Below are positions 10,291-22,708 of a DNA stretch of 64,000 bases, piece by piece. The stretch covers positions 73,069,699 to 73,133,698 of the forward strand of contig CM060307.1 in NCBI GenBank assembly GCA_030674185.1, in the 5' to 3' direction. Numbering within the stretch: the first letter of the stretch is position 1; the number at the start of each line of letters is the position of its first letter. The notes beneath the pieces are model-generated. The model saw only the letters and a program-made list of their open reading frames with translations. It was not told the DNA's origin and did not search any database. This DNA comes from Monoplex corrugatus (lineage: Eukaryota > Mollusca > Gastropoda > Littorinimorpha > Ranellidae). The translations under genes and the position numbers were made by a program.

Positions 10291-13200
10291 TTAAAGTAAC
10301 GCATTAACAGGACTGTTAACCAATGATTCTGAAATTTTAACTAACAGAACTTGATCTGATATCACTTCTTTAAAATGCTTTTCAAGAAAGTTTCCTTGTG
10401 TAAACATCTTTGGTAAAAAATAACGAAGCTTTCTGCAGTAAAACAAACAGTGATACAATGTGAATTGTTCACCGCAAATACATAAAACGTTTTTACAATA
10501 TTTTGTTTTCAAAGCGTTCAGTTGAATACGAAAATATGTGGTAACAATTAATCTCAAATGATATATCGAAAAATACTGCATTTGTTTACAGATATTTTGA
10601 ACTGAAAGTTTGATTCTTTTTTGAGACACAAATTTTTCATTTAAATGTTCATGAAATCGAATCCATGATGCTAATTCTAGCGAGTTGTAAGCTTCTTTTA
10701 CCGAGGTGTTAACATGTAATTCTATGGAATTTTCAAAACGGAGTGCACCGGATTTAGCTGCTCTGTCAACTACGTTGTTGCCGTGAAGACCAACGTGAGA
10801 AGGCACCCAGCATAAACTGATTTCCGAGCCATTTACCTTTAAACAGTGTATTAGATGATTTGCCTCAATTATTAAATCAGGTCTTGTGTCTGTATCAAAA
10901 GATGTAAGGCATATAATACAGATTTTGAATCAACAAACAGAACTACTTTGAAAGGCACAGGCCGAAGGCTTATTAAATAATGCAACGCTTGAACAACAGC
11001 GACCAATTCTGCTGTATATATAGATACATTTGCCCCAATGAAATAAGACTTTTTAATGTTAAATTTTGGAACATAAAACGCTGCTCCAGCGCTCTGATTT
11101 GCTAAGACTGACCCATCAGTAAAAATGTGGAGGTGGGTACGGTACTTTTCATCGATGTGTTCACAAGCTGTGGATAGCGTAATGTTGACATTATCATCTT
11201 TTTTAACGTCTGCATAATCGAGATCAAACGTGGCCTTTAGCATTTCCCATGTAGGGATAGGCGTTAACGTTGGTTTTTCGGCTATTTCATCCATAGTTAT
11301 GCTGGATTGTTTGATCAGGTCAGATATGTAAGTTGCGGTTGTAATTTGTGATGAAATGTTTTTTGCTCATTTTGGAAAGTCAATATCAGACCTGATTTTA
11401 ATTTCTTTGCTCACAAAATTATTCGCTTGTGAAGTAGTTCTAATTGCAAACTTTGCTGTAGCTAGCTCACGATGGTTGTGTAGAGGTAGAATTCCAGCAA
11501 CTTTGTACGTTTCCAGAGTAGAAGCATGAGTTGGTACACCTAGTGCAATTTTAAGACTTTTGCAGTCCAAATTCTGAATCCTTTTTAGTAAATATTTAGG
11601 TGCATTGAAAAAAAACTTCTTGCGCGTAGGATAATTTAGACCTGACCAGCGCTGTTGACAGATGAATCAGTATATTTGTATCCATTCCCCAGGGTAATTT
11701 GCTTATTATCTTTAGAAAATTTAAGGTTTTTCGTGCTTTTGTTAAAATATAATCACAATGAACATTCCAGCTTAATTTCGAAGTGATGTAAACTCCCAGA
11801 AATTTTACGACCTGTTTGTAATTTAACACTTCACCAAGCAATTTGAAAGTAGGCAAGTTATTTGAGTTACCACCAGGATCAAACAGCATCATGTTAGTTT
11901 TTTCTGCCGACAACAACAGACCATTTTCTAACATATAGTTTCCAAGATTATCAAGATCAATTTGATACAATTTCCTGATGTAATTCCGTGTTCTCTGTGG
12001 AGTTGTCTTTTTTAAAGTGATATTCATCCAAGTGCATATATCATCAGCATACTGTACTAAAACAACACGATTTGAAAAAGCTTTAGGAAGATCCTGTATA
12101 AGGATATTAAATAAAATAGGTGCTATCACTGAACCTTGTGGAATCCCCATGTCGAGGCGCCGTGAAGTAGAATAACTAGCTCCCACTCTAGCCTGTATTG
12201 TTCTATTAGCTAAAAAAGATTTAATGAAATTGTACATATTGCCAGATAAACCAACAGATTTTAGCTTGAACAATAAACGTTTATGCCAAACTTGATCGTA
12301 AGCTTTTTTTTACATCAAAGAAAGTAGCTAAAACACTTTTTCTGCGGGCAAACTGTTGTTTGATCTGAGTCGTAAGTTTAACCAGGTGTTCAACTGCGGA
12401 TCTCCCTTTTCTAAAACCCGCCTGGTTTACCGGAATAACGTTATTTTTATCACAGTAGTGTAAAAGTCTGTTTAAGATCAATCTTTCCATTAGTTTGCTC
12501 GTGTGGGACGTCAAAGCAATGGGTCTGTAACTGTTTTTATCAGTTTTCGATTTTCCTGCTTTTAATATCGGTATAACTATAGACTTTTGCCAGATTTGTG
12601 GTACAGTTCCGCTAACCCAGCATTTCTGCAAAATTTTGTGTAGGAAAATAAGATAGTTTTCAGGGAGATGTTTAATCATTTCAGTCGAAACTGCATCAAC
12701 ACCTACCGAACTCGTTTTGTTGTGTAGAAACAGTATTGTGTTTTTTAGCTCTTCTAAGGTGATTGGAGAATTAAACCAGAGATCATTCTGAGGTATTGGA
12801 TCAGTGTAGATTGAGTTGTTATCTTCCATTTCTCTGTGATGTTTGCAGTCTGGAGATAAACCTTCAACTTTACTGTTTTTAGCAAATAAGTCCACAAAGG
12901 TTTCTGCTTTGTCCATGTCTGAAGGAAATGTGTTACATGTTTCTATCATTATCGGACACCTAGGTAAGTTGGTTCCATTCTTCATTTGATTCATTTTCGT
13001 CCAGACTTTATGGAAATCTTTGAAATCTGAAATTTCTTTTTTGCAGAATGATGCCCAATAATCTTTCTTTGCTTCAGCAATGATTTTGTTACATTGGATG
13101 TTAGCTTTTTTCATTTCCACATGATCTTCAGGTTTCCGGCTTTTGATGTAGATTTTGAATTTCTCCCTTTTATATTGAACTGCTTTCTCACATGCCTCTG

Positions 13201-14131
13201 TCCACCAAACATTACCCAATCGATTATTCGATTTAGAAGTTTTGAGTTTCGGAATTGATACGTCTGCAGCGGCTAGAATTAACTCTTGGAATTTAGAAAA
13301 CATAATGTCTACATTTTCACTTTCATAATGTCTGTAATCCTGATTAGCAAGAGCAGTTCGAAATAAGGACCAGTCTGCACGCTTGTAATTATATTTTGGA
13401 ATAATATCAGGAGAGCTGTCTTTCATCCTGATGTTTTTGTCAGTTATAGTTATGATGATAGGTAGATGATCGCTTCCCAAAGTGTCTCTGTGAGTTTCCC
13501 AGGTACAGGATGGTGCTAATTCTGGTGATATCAGAGACAAATCGATGGCTGTCGCCCTGTGTTTGGAGACATCAGGGATCCTAGTGACACTACCATCATT
13601 TAGAAGGTAAAGCGAACTATCAACGATATTTTCTACCAAACGATTGCTCGTAACAGTAGAACAGTTCTTTTCCCAAAATGGGGAGTCGGAATTAAAGTCT
13701 CCACCTATTAGCCATTTACCACGCTGCTGATCTTGGATCGTGCGCAGCCATTCTATGTTGCGGTCATTTGGACCTGTTGGCAGGTACACTGATAAAACGT
13801 TGATGTTTAAAGAATTGCTTAATTGGACAGTGGCAGCACAAGCGTGCAAATCGTCGCTTGATTTCAAAACCGGGGAAGTAAATAAGCAGTATTGTAACTC
13901 TTTGAGTATGTATATCGCGGTGGATACCTTCTTCCCGTGATTCCCACATTCATAGACTGGAGGATAGTAATAATTGGGGAAATTGGGAAGCTTGGTTGCA
14001 ACAACATTCATCGACTGCAGAATCAAAACTTCACATCTATTTGATGTCAGGAAATGCTCCAAGTATGCCGAATTGGTGGAAAGGGATCTACAATTCCATT
14101 GCAAAAACTTGACTTGGGATTGTTGTCGCAT
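10291..14131 (-). pseudogene. LINE ORF2: endonuclease, reverse transcriptase, RNase H (frameshifted)
   Basis: The start is ATG at 14131. Residues about 8-230 form an EEP endonuclease with WNCRS, GGDFNSDSPFW and the catalytic His block GSDHLPI. The RT domain shows NSYRPIALTS, GFRKGRSAVEHL, GIPQGSVIAPILFNI and the catalytic YADDI. RNase H shows FTDGS, ELVAVVQAL, VDSKS and WVPSHVGLHGN. The end carries CICGEQFTLYHCLFYC, the Cys-His motif common at LINE ORF2 C-termini. The frame breaks at about 12280-12300 (in a poly-A run), about 11590, about 11300-11365 and about 10870. It is a dead copy. Clade assignment is by domain content only. Confidence 0.88.
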
Positions 14132-14533
14132 TACTGATACTGGTTTATCTCCAACTTTCTATTGACTGTTATTTATGGTCGATAACAATGAATACTTTGA
14201 TTTTCTGTGTACTGGAGAGATATGCAGAAAGAAAAATACGCAATTACTTAGACTACGAAGTAAAGATAACAAAATTGTAGCAAAACGATGAAAAGAAAAT
14301 TACACAGTCAACGTAGAAATAACTTATTGAAGAGATATTAGATTACAATGGATAACATATAACCAATAAACAAAATAATAGCATACACGTCTTCAAATGA
14401 ACAGAGTGTACAGTCTGAGTCTTGATAGTCGGACTAAAACCTGGTTATTGTATACGTTCAGCAGAAGAAATGTCAGAGATGACGAGGAAAAAGTCCTGTG
14501 ACATGAACGTCAAGAATTGTATATATAATACTG

Positions 14534-15780
14534 TTATATCAAAACATTATATGGCCACCATGGTACGTAGTTGTCGAAAAGGTGGCACCGTTCTCTGGAG
14601 AATCTGGAAGGGTGTAGCTGTGCTGATCTTGATCTTGCTGTTCTCCTTGGAGTCTCCCAAAAGAGGCCTCGAATGTGTCTTCCAAGATTTCCTGCAATGA
14701 TGCTGCTTCCTCTGGTGGTGGGGTGAATGTCATCTTTTAGAAATTGTTGAGTGGTACGAAGGTTCTCATGTGATACAAAAGAAATATTTTTGATATCAAC
14801 AAGTTCTGCAGATAGTAAAGCGTTGAACAGACTTCGTTGAACCTCTATTCGTGCCTGCCGTATAGGGGCAACCTTACTAACGACTAATTTTGAATTAGGA
14901 TGTTCTTGTGCTATTTGTTTTATGTCTGAAGCGAGATGTTTAGTTGTTGTAGCGAGATCTTTACTATTCAAATCATGCACACCACAGTGAAAAACAATAC
15001 AGTCTGCAGTATCGTCACATTTGGAAAGGGCCATGTCTAATGAGCTTTGTATGTCATGAGGAGTGGTCACAGGGCACGAGTCTCCTTCGAAGCCGTAAGA
15101 TCGTCCCAGTCTTCTCGAGTTGACACCCCTCAACACAGAGTCGTGGACAGTGATAACATACGGAAGATCATGGTGCTTTTTATGTTGTTTTGGAATAGCC
15201 TAGACCTATTTTCAGAGCGTGATGCTGTATGGTTCGGGATGTAAAATGACGTCTTTAGCTTGTGTGACGTCATGACGTTGTTCTTTCTTGTCTTTTATTT
15301 TCTTTTCAGGCATTTTTGCTGCTTGCTGATTTGTTTTGCTGCTGGGTTTTGGTGCCTTGATGTTTCGAGCCTGTTTGTCGTCCTGCTTGCTTGTGTGGTT
15401 TTGTTTCAGTACGTCTGCATATGTGGGATGTGTGTCATGTAGATCCGTCTGTGTGTGACAGTTGGCATGGTGACGTTCTCTTTTTGCTGGGTTGTAAGAA
15501 GTGCAAGGACAGTCTTTTCCAAAGAATTGACTTGGTCCCGCAGAGCCAGTATGATGTTTTTGAGTTCTGACGTACTTACGCAGTCCGCCGTGCTGGGAAG
15601 AGGCGTGGTGCAGGTTGTCCCACTCTGCGTGTCAGTGGAAGCCGTGGACAGTGAACCAGATGTAGAGTCAGACTCGGCCACTGTCGATTGCGTTTCCGAT
15701 AGCCTCTCTCCATCAGCCTTGCCCTCTGATGCGTCTTCTTGTTTCTTTTGGGCAAGACGGCCTCTTCTAGTTCTTGTCAT
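14534..15780 (-). pseudogene. LINE ORF1: coiled coil and SGNH hydrolase-like domain (broken)
   Basis: The first part (15780-15406) starts MTRTRRGRLAQKKQ, is Ser/Thr-rich and ends in a likely coiled coil, LKNIILALRDQVNSLEKTVL. After a stop/frameshift the second part (about 15195-14534) has VITVHDSVLRGVNSRRLG (block I with a candidate nucleophile Ser), IVFHCGVHDLNSKD (block III) and DDIHPTTRG (block V Asp-His). These match an SGNH/GDSL esterase fold of the kind known in ORF1 of CR1-type LINEs. In-frame stops upstream of 15195 show decay. Confidence 0.75.
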
Positions 15781-15840
15781 ATTGGGCCTTTTTAAACGTT
15801 TTCTCCGACAGCTGAAAATTTTTACTTAGGTGTCTCCGCT

Positions 15841-16044
15841 ATCTTGAATCGTGTGTCGTTATGTGTGTGTGTGTGTGCTTTCGTGATTGCGTAGCTCGTG
15901 TGTGTATATCATATGTGTGTATACGTGTATATATGTGGGGTATAAGTTTATGTGTGTATGTGTCTGTATGTGCGTGTGTGTTTGTGTGTATCATCTTAAT
16001 AAAGATTTGTGCTAATCAAACGTGTCGATCCACTGTATGTCTTT

Positions 16045-16088
<44 letters not shown>

Positions 16089-16521
16089 GCGTGTGTGTGT
16101 GTGCGTGTGTGATCTTGATAGCGTTTAGACATGTATGTTTGGGCAGTGAGTTCCATTAATTCGGTGGCCTGGTAGTCAACGCTACAGATATACATGTAGG
16201 TACTTTTCTAACTACATAACCCTAAAAGATTAAAACCTCAAGAAGAATGTTTTACGTCAGATTGTCTCTTTGATACACAGTAATTGTGAAACGATGTTAA
16301 TATGTATTTGACATTTGTTTCCACAGAATCATCCGCATGCTCACACAACATGTCCTTTGATTGTGTTCTATTTCATATTATCTGTCCTTTGGATGTGTTC
16401 TGTTTTGGATTATGTCTGTCTTTGGTTGTTCTGTTTCAGATTATGTCGTATATTTGACTGTGTTCTGTTTCAGATTATGTCTGTCCTATGGTTGTGTTCT
16501 GTTCTTATGTTCTATAGAAAA

Positions 16522-16586
<65 letters not shown>

Positions 16587-16620
16587 ATACATATCTATCT
16601 TTTATTTTATTTTAATCAAG
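15841..16620. repeat. (TG)n microsatellite zone
   Basis: Imperfect TG/TA tracts at 15860-15990, (GT)n at 16049-16112 and (GT)30 at about 16524-16583, with unique AT-rich sequence between. A small local repetition of a TTCTGTTTCAGATTATGTCTG-like phrase occurs at 16360-16505. No gene was seen. Confidence 0.85.
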
Positions 16621-17317
16621 AGACACTGAAAAACTTTTAGAACAGTGTTGGAAACATGTGACAAGTGGTCAAGAAAATCAATACGAGCAGATACGTAAAA
16701 ATGTCAAAAAGTTAACACATTTCTACCCTAAAGTTCCCAAGCCAATTGCTTTGAAAACACAATCTGCTCTGAAGTTTGGACACGATTAATCAATAGCCAG
16801 CATGGCAGACAAGCATGAAAATATCTGTGTGCATCATGATAATAACTTGTAACAGAGCAGATCTGGGCTCATGATCAAAATGTTTTAGCTAATACTGACC
16901 AAGCAGCATGATCACAATCTTTCACTCAGCACCACCACACCCTCTGTCCATTGCACAACACACACTCCAGTCTGTGTCTGAAATATCTGAAAGCTTGTAG
17001 TTTTTATCTTTCAATAAACATTACTAACATTAGACAATTCCACAGGGAAAAGGGGAATGGGACCGCAAGTGACAAAATATGTTGCTGATAAATCAATGCT
17101 CTTAAAACAGTAACATTTTTAATGAAATATTCACATCTCTAATTCAATGAAACTCAAACTTTTTAATGTTGATTTGAACTTTTAACTGTTAAAAGAATAA
17201 CGCAAACCATGTGCTGAACATATACATATACATATAGATTTATACACATACAATGATGAGAAGAAAATATACTGTACAATTTGCGATTAAAGTTTCAGTA
17301 AAACATAAAATGCATAA

Positions 17318-17361
<44 letters not shown>

Positions 17362-20300
17362 AAATGACCATTTCTATCAACATTCACTGAAGTATATCAT
17401 TACTCTTCAGCAATCTGTACTTGATGACTTATCTGCAATACCGGTAAGAATTTCAAATTCAGATGACGCTCAACAAACTTCCACTCATTTTCAGACTCGC
17501 CAAACTGAGGGTTTCTTCGTTAAGCGGCTTTCATGAATTGAGAGTGGACGAACAATGTATACAGTATGAAACAACAGCAAAGTTCATGTGGAGATCATCA
17601 AGCATGATAACAGTGCAACACTTCATTCCAAATTCCTCTTGTAACATAGACAAACAGACTGGACAAAACAAATATGTCAAGCTAATTTTGCTTTAAGTGA
17701 TCTTTCACCGGCGTGTGTGGACTTTCAAACCTGTCCACCATGAAATCTGTCAATGGGTGAAATGCAACTCCCCAAATTAGGACATGTCCATTCAAACCTG
17801 CACATTCATGACATTACATGACAAACTCTGCGGCATTTCAGTTACAGAAATTTTGTTTAAAACAAACATGTGATACACAAACACTCACACATAAGAGTTT
17901 GCCTATTATCTCACCCCCCACCCAACCCAAATTCCTTAATTCGGCTTCTAATCACAACACAGAACCTAATTTCATTCAGTTGATGACAAGTATCCTTGAA
18001 GCCATCCCTCACTGAATCACTTCAATGATCATTTATGTGTGTGTGTGTGAGAGACAACAATAAGTGATCACTGAAGTTAGCAAGGGGCAACTTACTCACA
18101 GAACCAAAGTGAAGGTCTCTTCTAATATAAGGATCACAACTTCATCCTTCCAATAGCACACCCAGTGGACTAACGCAACCAAAGCTGCTGACATGAAATT
18201 ACCCCTAGACACTTGACAGCAACAAAAAAATTCACTTATTGATATAAAAAGATTTGGTAATGAAAACAAATGTGGCCTCCCACCACGAAATCAGTCTTAA
18301 CTAGCATTTTGAGATATAGCCTACATATCACTGGAAAGTGTACATTCTGCTGATTATTTTGGTACTTGAATAAAACTTGCACTCAAAAAAATGAAGTTAT
18401 GTATGTTTAAAGTCATTAAGTTGTATGATGGACATTTTGAAAAACGGCCTCTAAAGTTTTTTTGTGCTCTCCTACACATTTTCCTTAAATTTCTTTATTT
18501 GGTGGCTTTGACCCAGTTTGTTTCTAATTTTCGCTGTCATTATCTGAAAGGTGCACCAAAGAGCATTCCATCAGTATATTACATGTGCGGGTACTGTACA
18601 GATTACGGTTCATAATAAGAGACAAAAATAGGTAGGCCTACTTTTGGTAGGAAATTGCGTTCTTTCTGCTGCGATCAGTGCATTAAAATACCATTTTAAA
18701 TTAATATATTTTTTTCAAGAAAAAAATTTCTGTGGGGGATAGATTATATAGTCTACAGAAATCAATTATGAGAAAAAGTCAAAACACCCCAGATAGACCC
18801 TCAGTCACCTTTTCAGCTCCTAGTGCTGTTCGACTGACTGCGAGTTAATTAAGACTGATTTCGTGGTGGGAGGTCACATTTTTCTTTAGCTGAAGGCTCA
18901 TACATCATTAAAAACTCCTGGGTACACCTGTTTGAATTGAGCTGTAGTAAAAAAAAAAAATCTAATTAAGAGACAGGGGCCTTCCACTTACCATGACACT
19001 CAGGGAAAGGATACCCAGGGATTAAGGGTCAGAAAATAATGACTTTTCACAGGCTTTCTGTTATCTATCACCTTCAGTGGAACATAGTGCATATACAAGC
19101 AAAACATATCCTAGTTTAAAGACTGTCACCGAAGGCTGGAAGAATATGTACAGATTCTTTCATTTTCATCAGCCTTACACGAAATAATGACTGTCTACAA
19201 AATCTGAATATGTGTACATTTTCTTACATTTATCCACTTTCAATGAAAGATGAATTTTGCATATGTCAGCAAAACATATACGAGTATATCTTCTAGTTTA
19301 ATGACTGTCTCCAAGAGTTCCAACGGTACTTAATTCACAACTGGGTGACTTAGTACCACATTTTGTTGCCTACAACAGAATCAGGCCTGAAAGATGAAGA
19401 CTGACACTACAGACATATACCACACTGACCAGGAAATCTGAGCAACGACCTCAAACATACATCCACGAAACAGACGACACTTGACCATGTAGTCCCAATT
19501 TTCCTAAATGTATCAACAGCACATTGAACCATCTTTAGTCTGGACAGGTGCTGACGTGGAAGGAATGTCCCTCATCAATCAAGTTTCAAATAAAATTTGA
19601 AACTGCAATCTTCCAATCTGTACTGTGTTATGCTGATCAGTATGCCACAGAGACAGGTCTCCACCAAAATATTTCATTAACATGTAGGCCTACAAGCACA
19701 CCCATACACACACACTCTCTCTCACCACACAGGAACTGTCACAGTCTGACTCTCATCTAAATTCAATTAATACAGGAGACTGAGAACACCAAAAAAGCCA
19801 CTATATCCAAAAACAGGTATGAAGAAACATACAAAAATACTATACCCACATTATGAAGACAGCGTGACAGAAATACAAGTAATAAACAAAACTGACAATG
19901 ACAAAAACAAACAAAATGGTGAAGATTTACATATAACTAACTTTTGTTAAGTATGGGTGATTTCATTTTTTATCAGACAAAAGAAATTCACATAAATGTG
20001 TTTTTTATACATCATTTCCTCCATCCATTGCCTCTGCCAAGGAAAAATAATATCAATACAAATTATGCAACGGTAAAAATAATGTGATCTGATAGGCCTA
20101 CAAGGTCATGAATCCGTGATAGGCAATGTTTTGTGACAAGACGAAGAAAATGAAATAGAGCAAAAAGTGGTGAATATTGAAAACTCACACAGAATTGTCG
20201 ACTTCATCAGTGCTGTCAAAAAAATTTTTTTTTTTTTCAGGTTTAACACAAGGACTACAGTAGTTCAGGAAAAGCCACATGTTGCGCAAATGAATATTTG

Positions 20301-20676
20301 TGATCGACATTAGAGAGATTTTGCCCCTACTGAAACAATGCTCCAATAGGCTCTATTTTGAAGCAATGCTCCAACAAGCTCTGTAAGTATAAGGCAACCA
20401 GGCAGTACGGACTTAACATCCCAGATCTAAGGTTTTGGAGACGCCAAAAGCAGCTCCCTAATCACAGGTATGCATGGACTCAACAATACAGTATAGTCAT
20501 AAGACACATGCAAGTCAGTCTATGAAAAATACAGAATATAAACCTCCAGTCTTCCTCCTTGTCATTTGTTTCTTAATGTAAAGCCTGAATGGTCACGCAT
20601 GTGACCAACTTTTTTCAAAGAGAGAGAGAGAGAGAGAGAAAATGTGAAACATTTTGGAAAGGAAAGTCGACTAGGC

Positions 20677-20716
<40 letters not shown>

Positions 20717-22675
20717 AGACAGAGAGAAAGAGAGAGAGAGAGAGAAAGTGAAAAAATTGTGTCGTGTTTTGGAAAGGAAAATAGCCTAAGTGAGTGATGA
20801 CATTTTTTTTTTTCACCAATTAAAGCTCATGTGGCTGTAATTTTCTTCAATACGATTATAAAATTTTCTTTACACTATCACAATTGGCATTCCTCAGATT
20901 CATCCAATCTTGATGCACACCTACCAGGCCAGGTTACAAGTAACTGAAAACTTTTTCATTACACTGTTCATGTCAGTATTACAAAGTAGCAATGGTTGAA
21001 AACAGTTATGATTCAATACATTTATTATTAAAACAAAACAGGCATGTTCCTTTACAGTGAATACATAAAGTTAACCCTACCAGCAAATCAGCAGCAGGTT
21101 GAACAAATCTCACGTTGCCACCAACGCTTTGGTTTAGAACTGTGTTCATGTCATTGTGACAGGACAATTTCTCTTGTTTGATTTAAGCCATTAAGTCGAT
21201 GATCACCATTCTCAGTACCTCTGCGACTGTCTAAAAGTAACAGAAAAACATTTGTAAAAAAAAGCGGGAGGCATGCCATGATCCACCTGATGGGAGTATG
21301 CTTGTCCTAAGTGTTGAGATCAACAGTAACCAAGATCCTCTTTCGCAAACAAAAACAACAAAGCCTTGACATCCATGTCCGAAACGTTTCTTTATCTTTT
21401 ATTTCCCCGAACAGCTTCCCTGTATCACTAATTTCAAATACAAATCAATGAGATGGCAAGCTTAAAAAAAGTTCACATCAAACATTCAAATGCTGCCAAT
21501 ACACAGTTGTGCATAATTTATTAAAACCAATAAACTGATTAAAAAAAATATACACCACACATATCAATAAACAACAAAATTTGAAGAACTCAAATACATC
21601 ACAAATAAAAAGAATTCCATGGGGTAGGTATCCAATATTGGAAGTGTTGTCGCAGATTCATGTGCAAAATATTGCACTTTCACAGTGCTATACACAGATT
21701 GCCTAACTGTCTTTTTTGCAAGACTGGTTCAAATTTGACAACGAAAAATGTTTACCATCTGTTGCTCTGTGATCAAGCTAATTTGGAAAGCTGTTTGATA
21801 CACACTGAAAGATTTCATTTCTGATCTGAAACTTGTTTGTCTATGTACATCAACAACGTTTTTAAACTGACGTGAGCAAACACACAAAAGCGTCTATGCT
21901 AAGGACATGAAATACTAAAATATTAAACATAATTCGTAATTATCAAAGGTCTCAAATGTTACACTGGAAAAGCAAGCAGGTAAAGGGAGACAATACAGAA
22001 GTTAAACATAATCGATAAAAGTCATGGCACTGCAAGACCAGAAAATGCAATTTCGTTTGTGCTTGAACACGAGTATCCCTGCATGAGAGTCAAAGTTGGT
22101 TTTCGATGAGATTTTAAGTCAGAAACATTTCAGTAGTCCCCATCCCACCACCTTTTTTCTTTCTTTTTTTCAAGCATTCATTTTTGTCTTCTTATCAAAG
22201 CTGATTTCTAAAATGCAACACTGACAAAAGAGGCCATTTTCTTTGCTGTGAACTCTGTTTAGTATCATTTATGACTAGCTGAGATAAGCGCATACACACA
22301 TGGGGCCATCGTCTCATTTGTCACGGATTGACTTGGACTCGAGATGACAAACTCAAACCAATCCAAATTCAATATTGTATTCTTTACTTTGTACAGACAA
22401 AGAAAACAGTATTCGCACCAAAGGCTCAAATATAAAACGTCTCACTTGATGTTCTCTGACTGATCCTCTGACTAGTCATTAAGTAATACCATTCATCACT
22501 TCTACAACTATCATCACTCCATTGCAGCCCAACATGAAAAATATTCTGACAAAAATAATCATTTCTTTTGGAATGTATACCTCACCTATTATTGAGCTGG
22601 AACAGTTCAATGACTGCAAAAGAGGTCTGTTGGAAAGAAAGAAAATCAAAAAAAGAAAAAGAGACAGACAGACAC

Positions 22676-22708
<33 letters not shown>

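Larger units (their letters stand above)
10240..15840 (-). mobile_element. Decayed APE-RT-RNase H LINE (I-superfamily type), about 5.5 kb
   Basis: A non-LTR retrotransposon read right to left: ORF1 with coiled coil and SGNH hydrolase-like region (15780-14534), then ORF2 with apurinic endonuclease, reverse transcriptase, RNase H and a terminal Cys-His motif (14131-10291). Domain order fits the I superfamily (I/Nimb/Ingi-like), where RNase H is typical. Several single-base frameshifts, including one in an A8 run near 12305, make the copy inactive. Both ends are approximate: the 5' end is near the TG-rich sequence at 15.84 kb and the 3' end is in A-rich sequence near 10.2 kb. No target-site duplication was identified. 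Confidence 0.85.
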
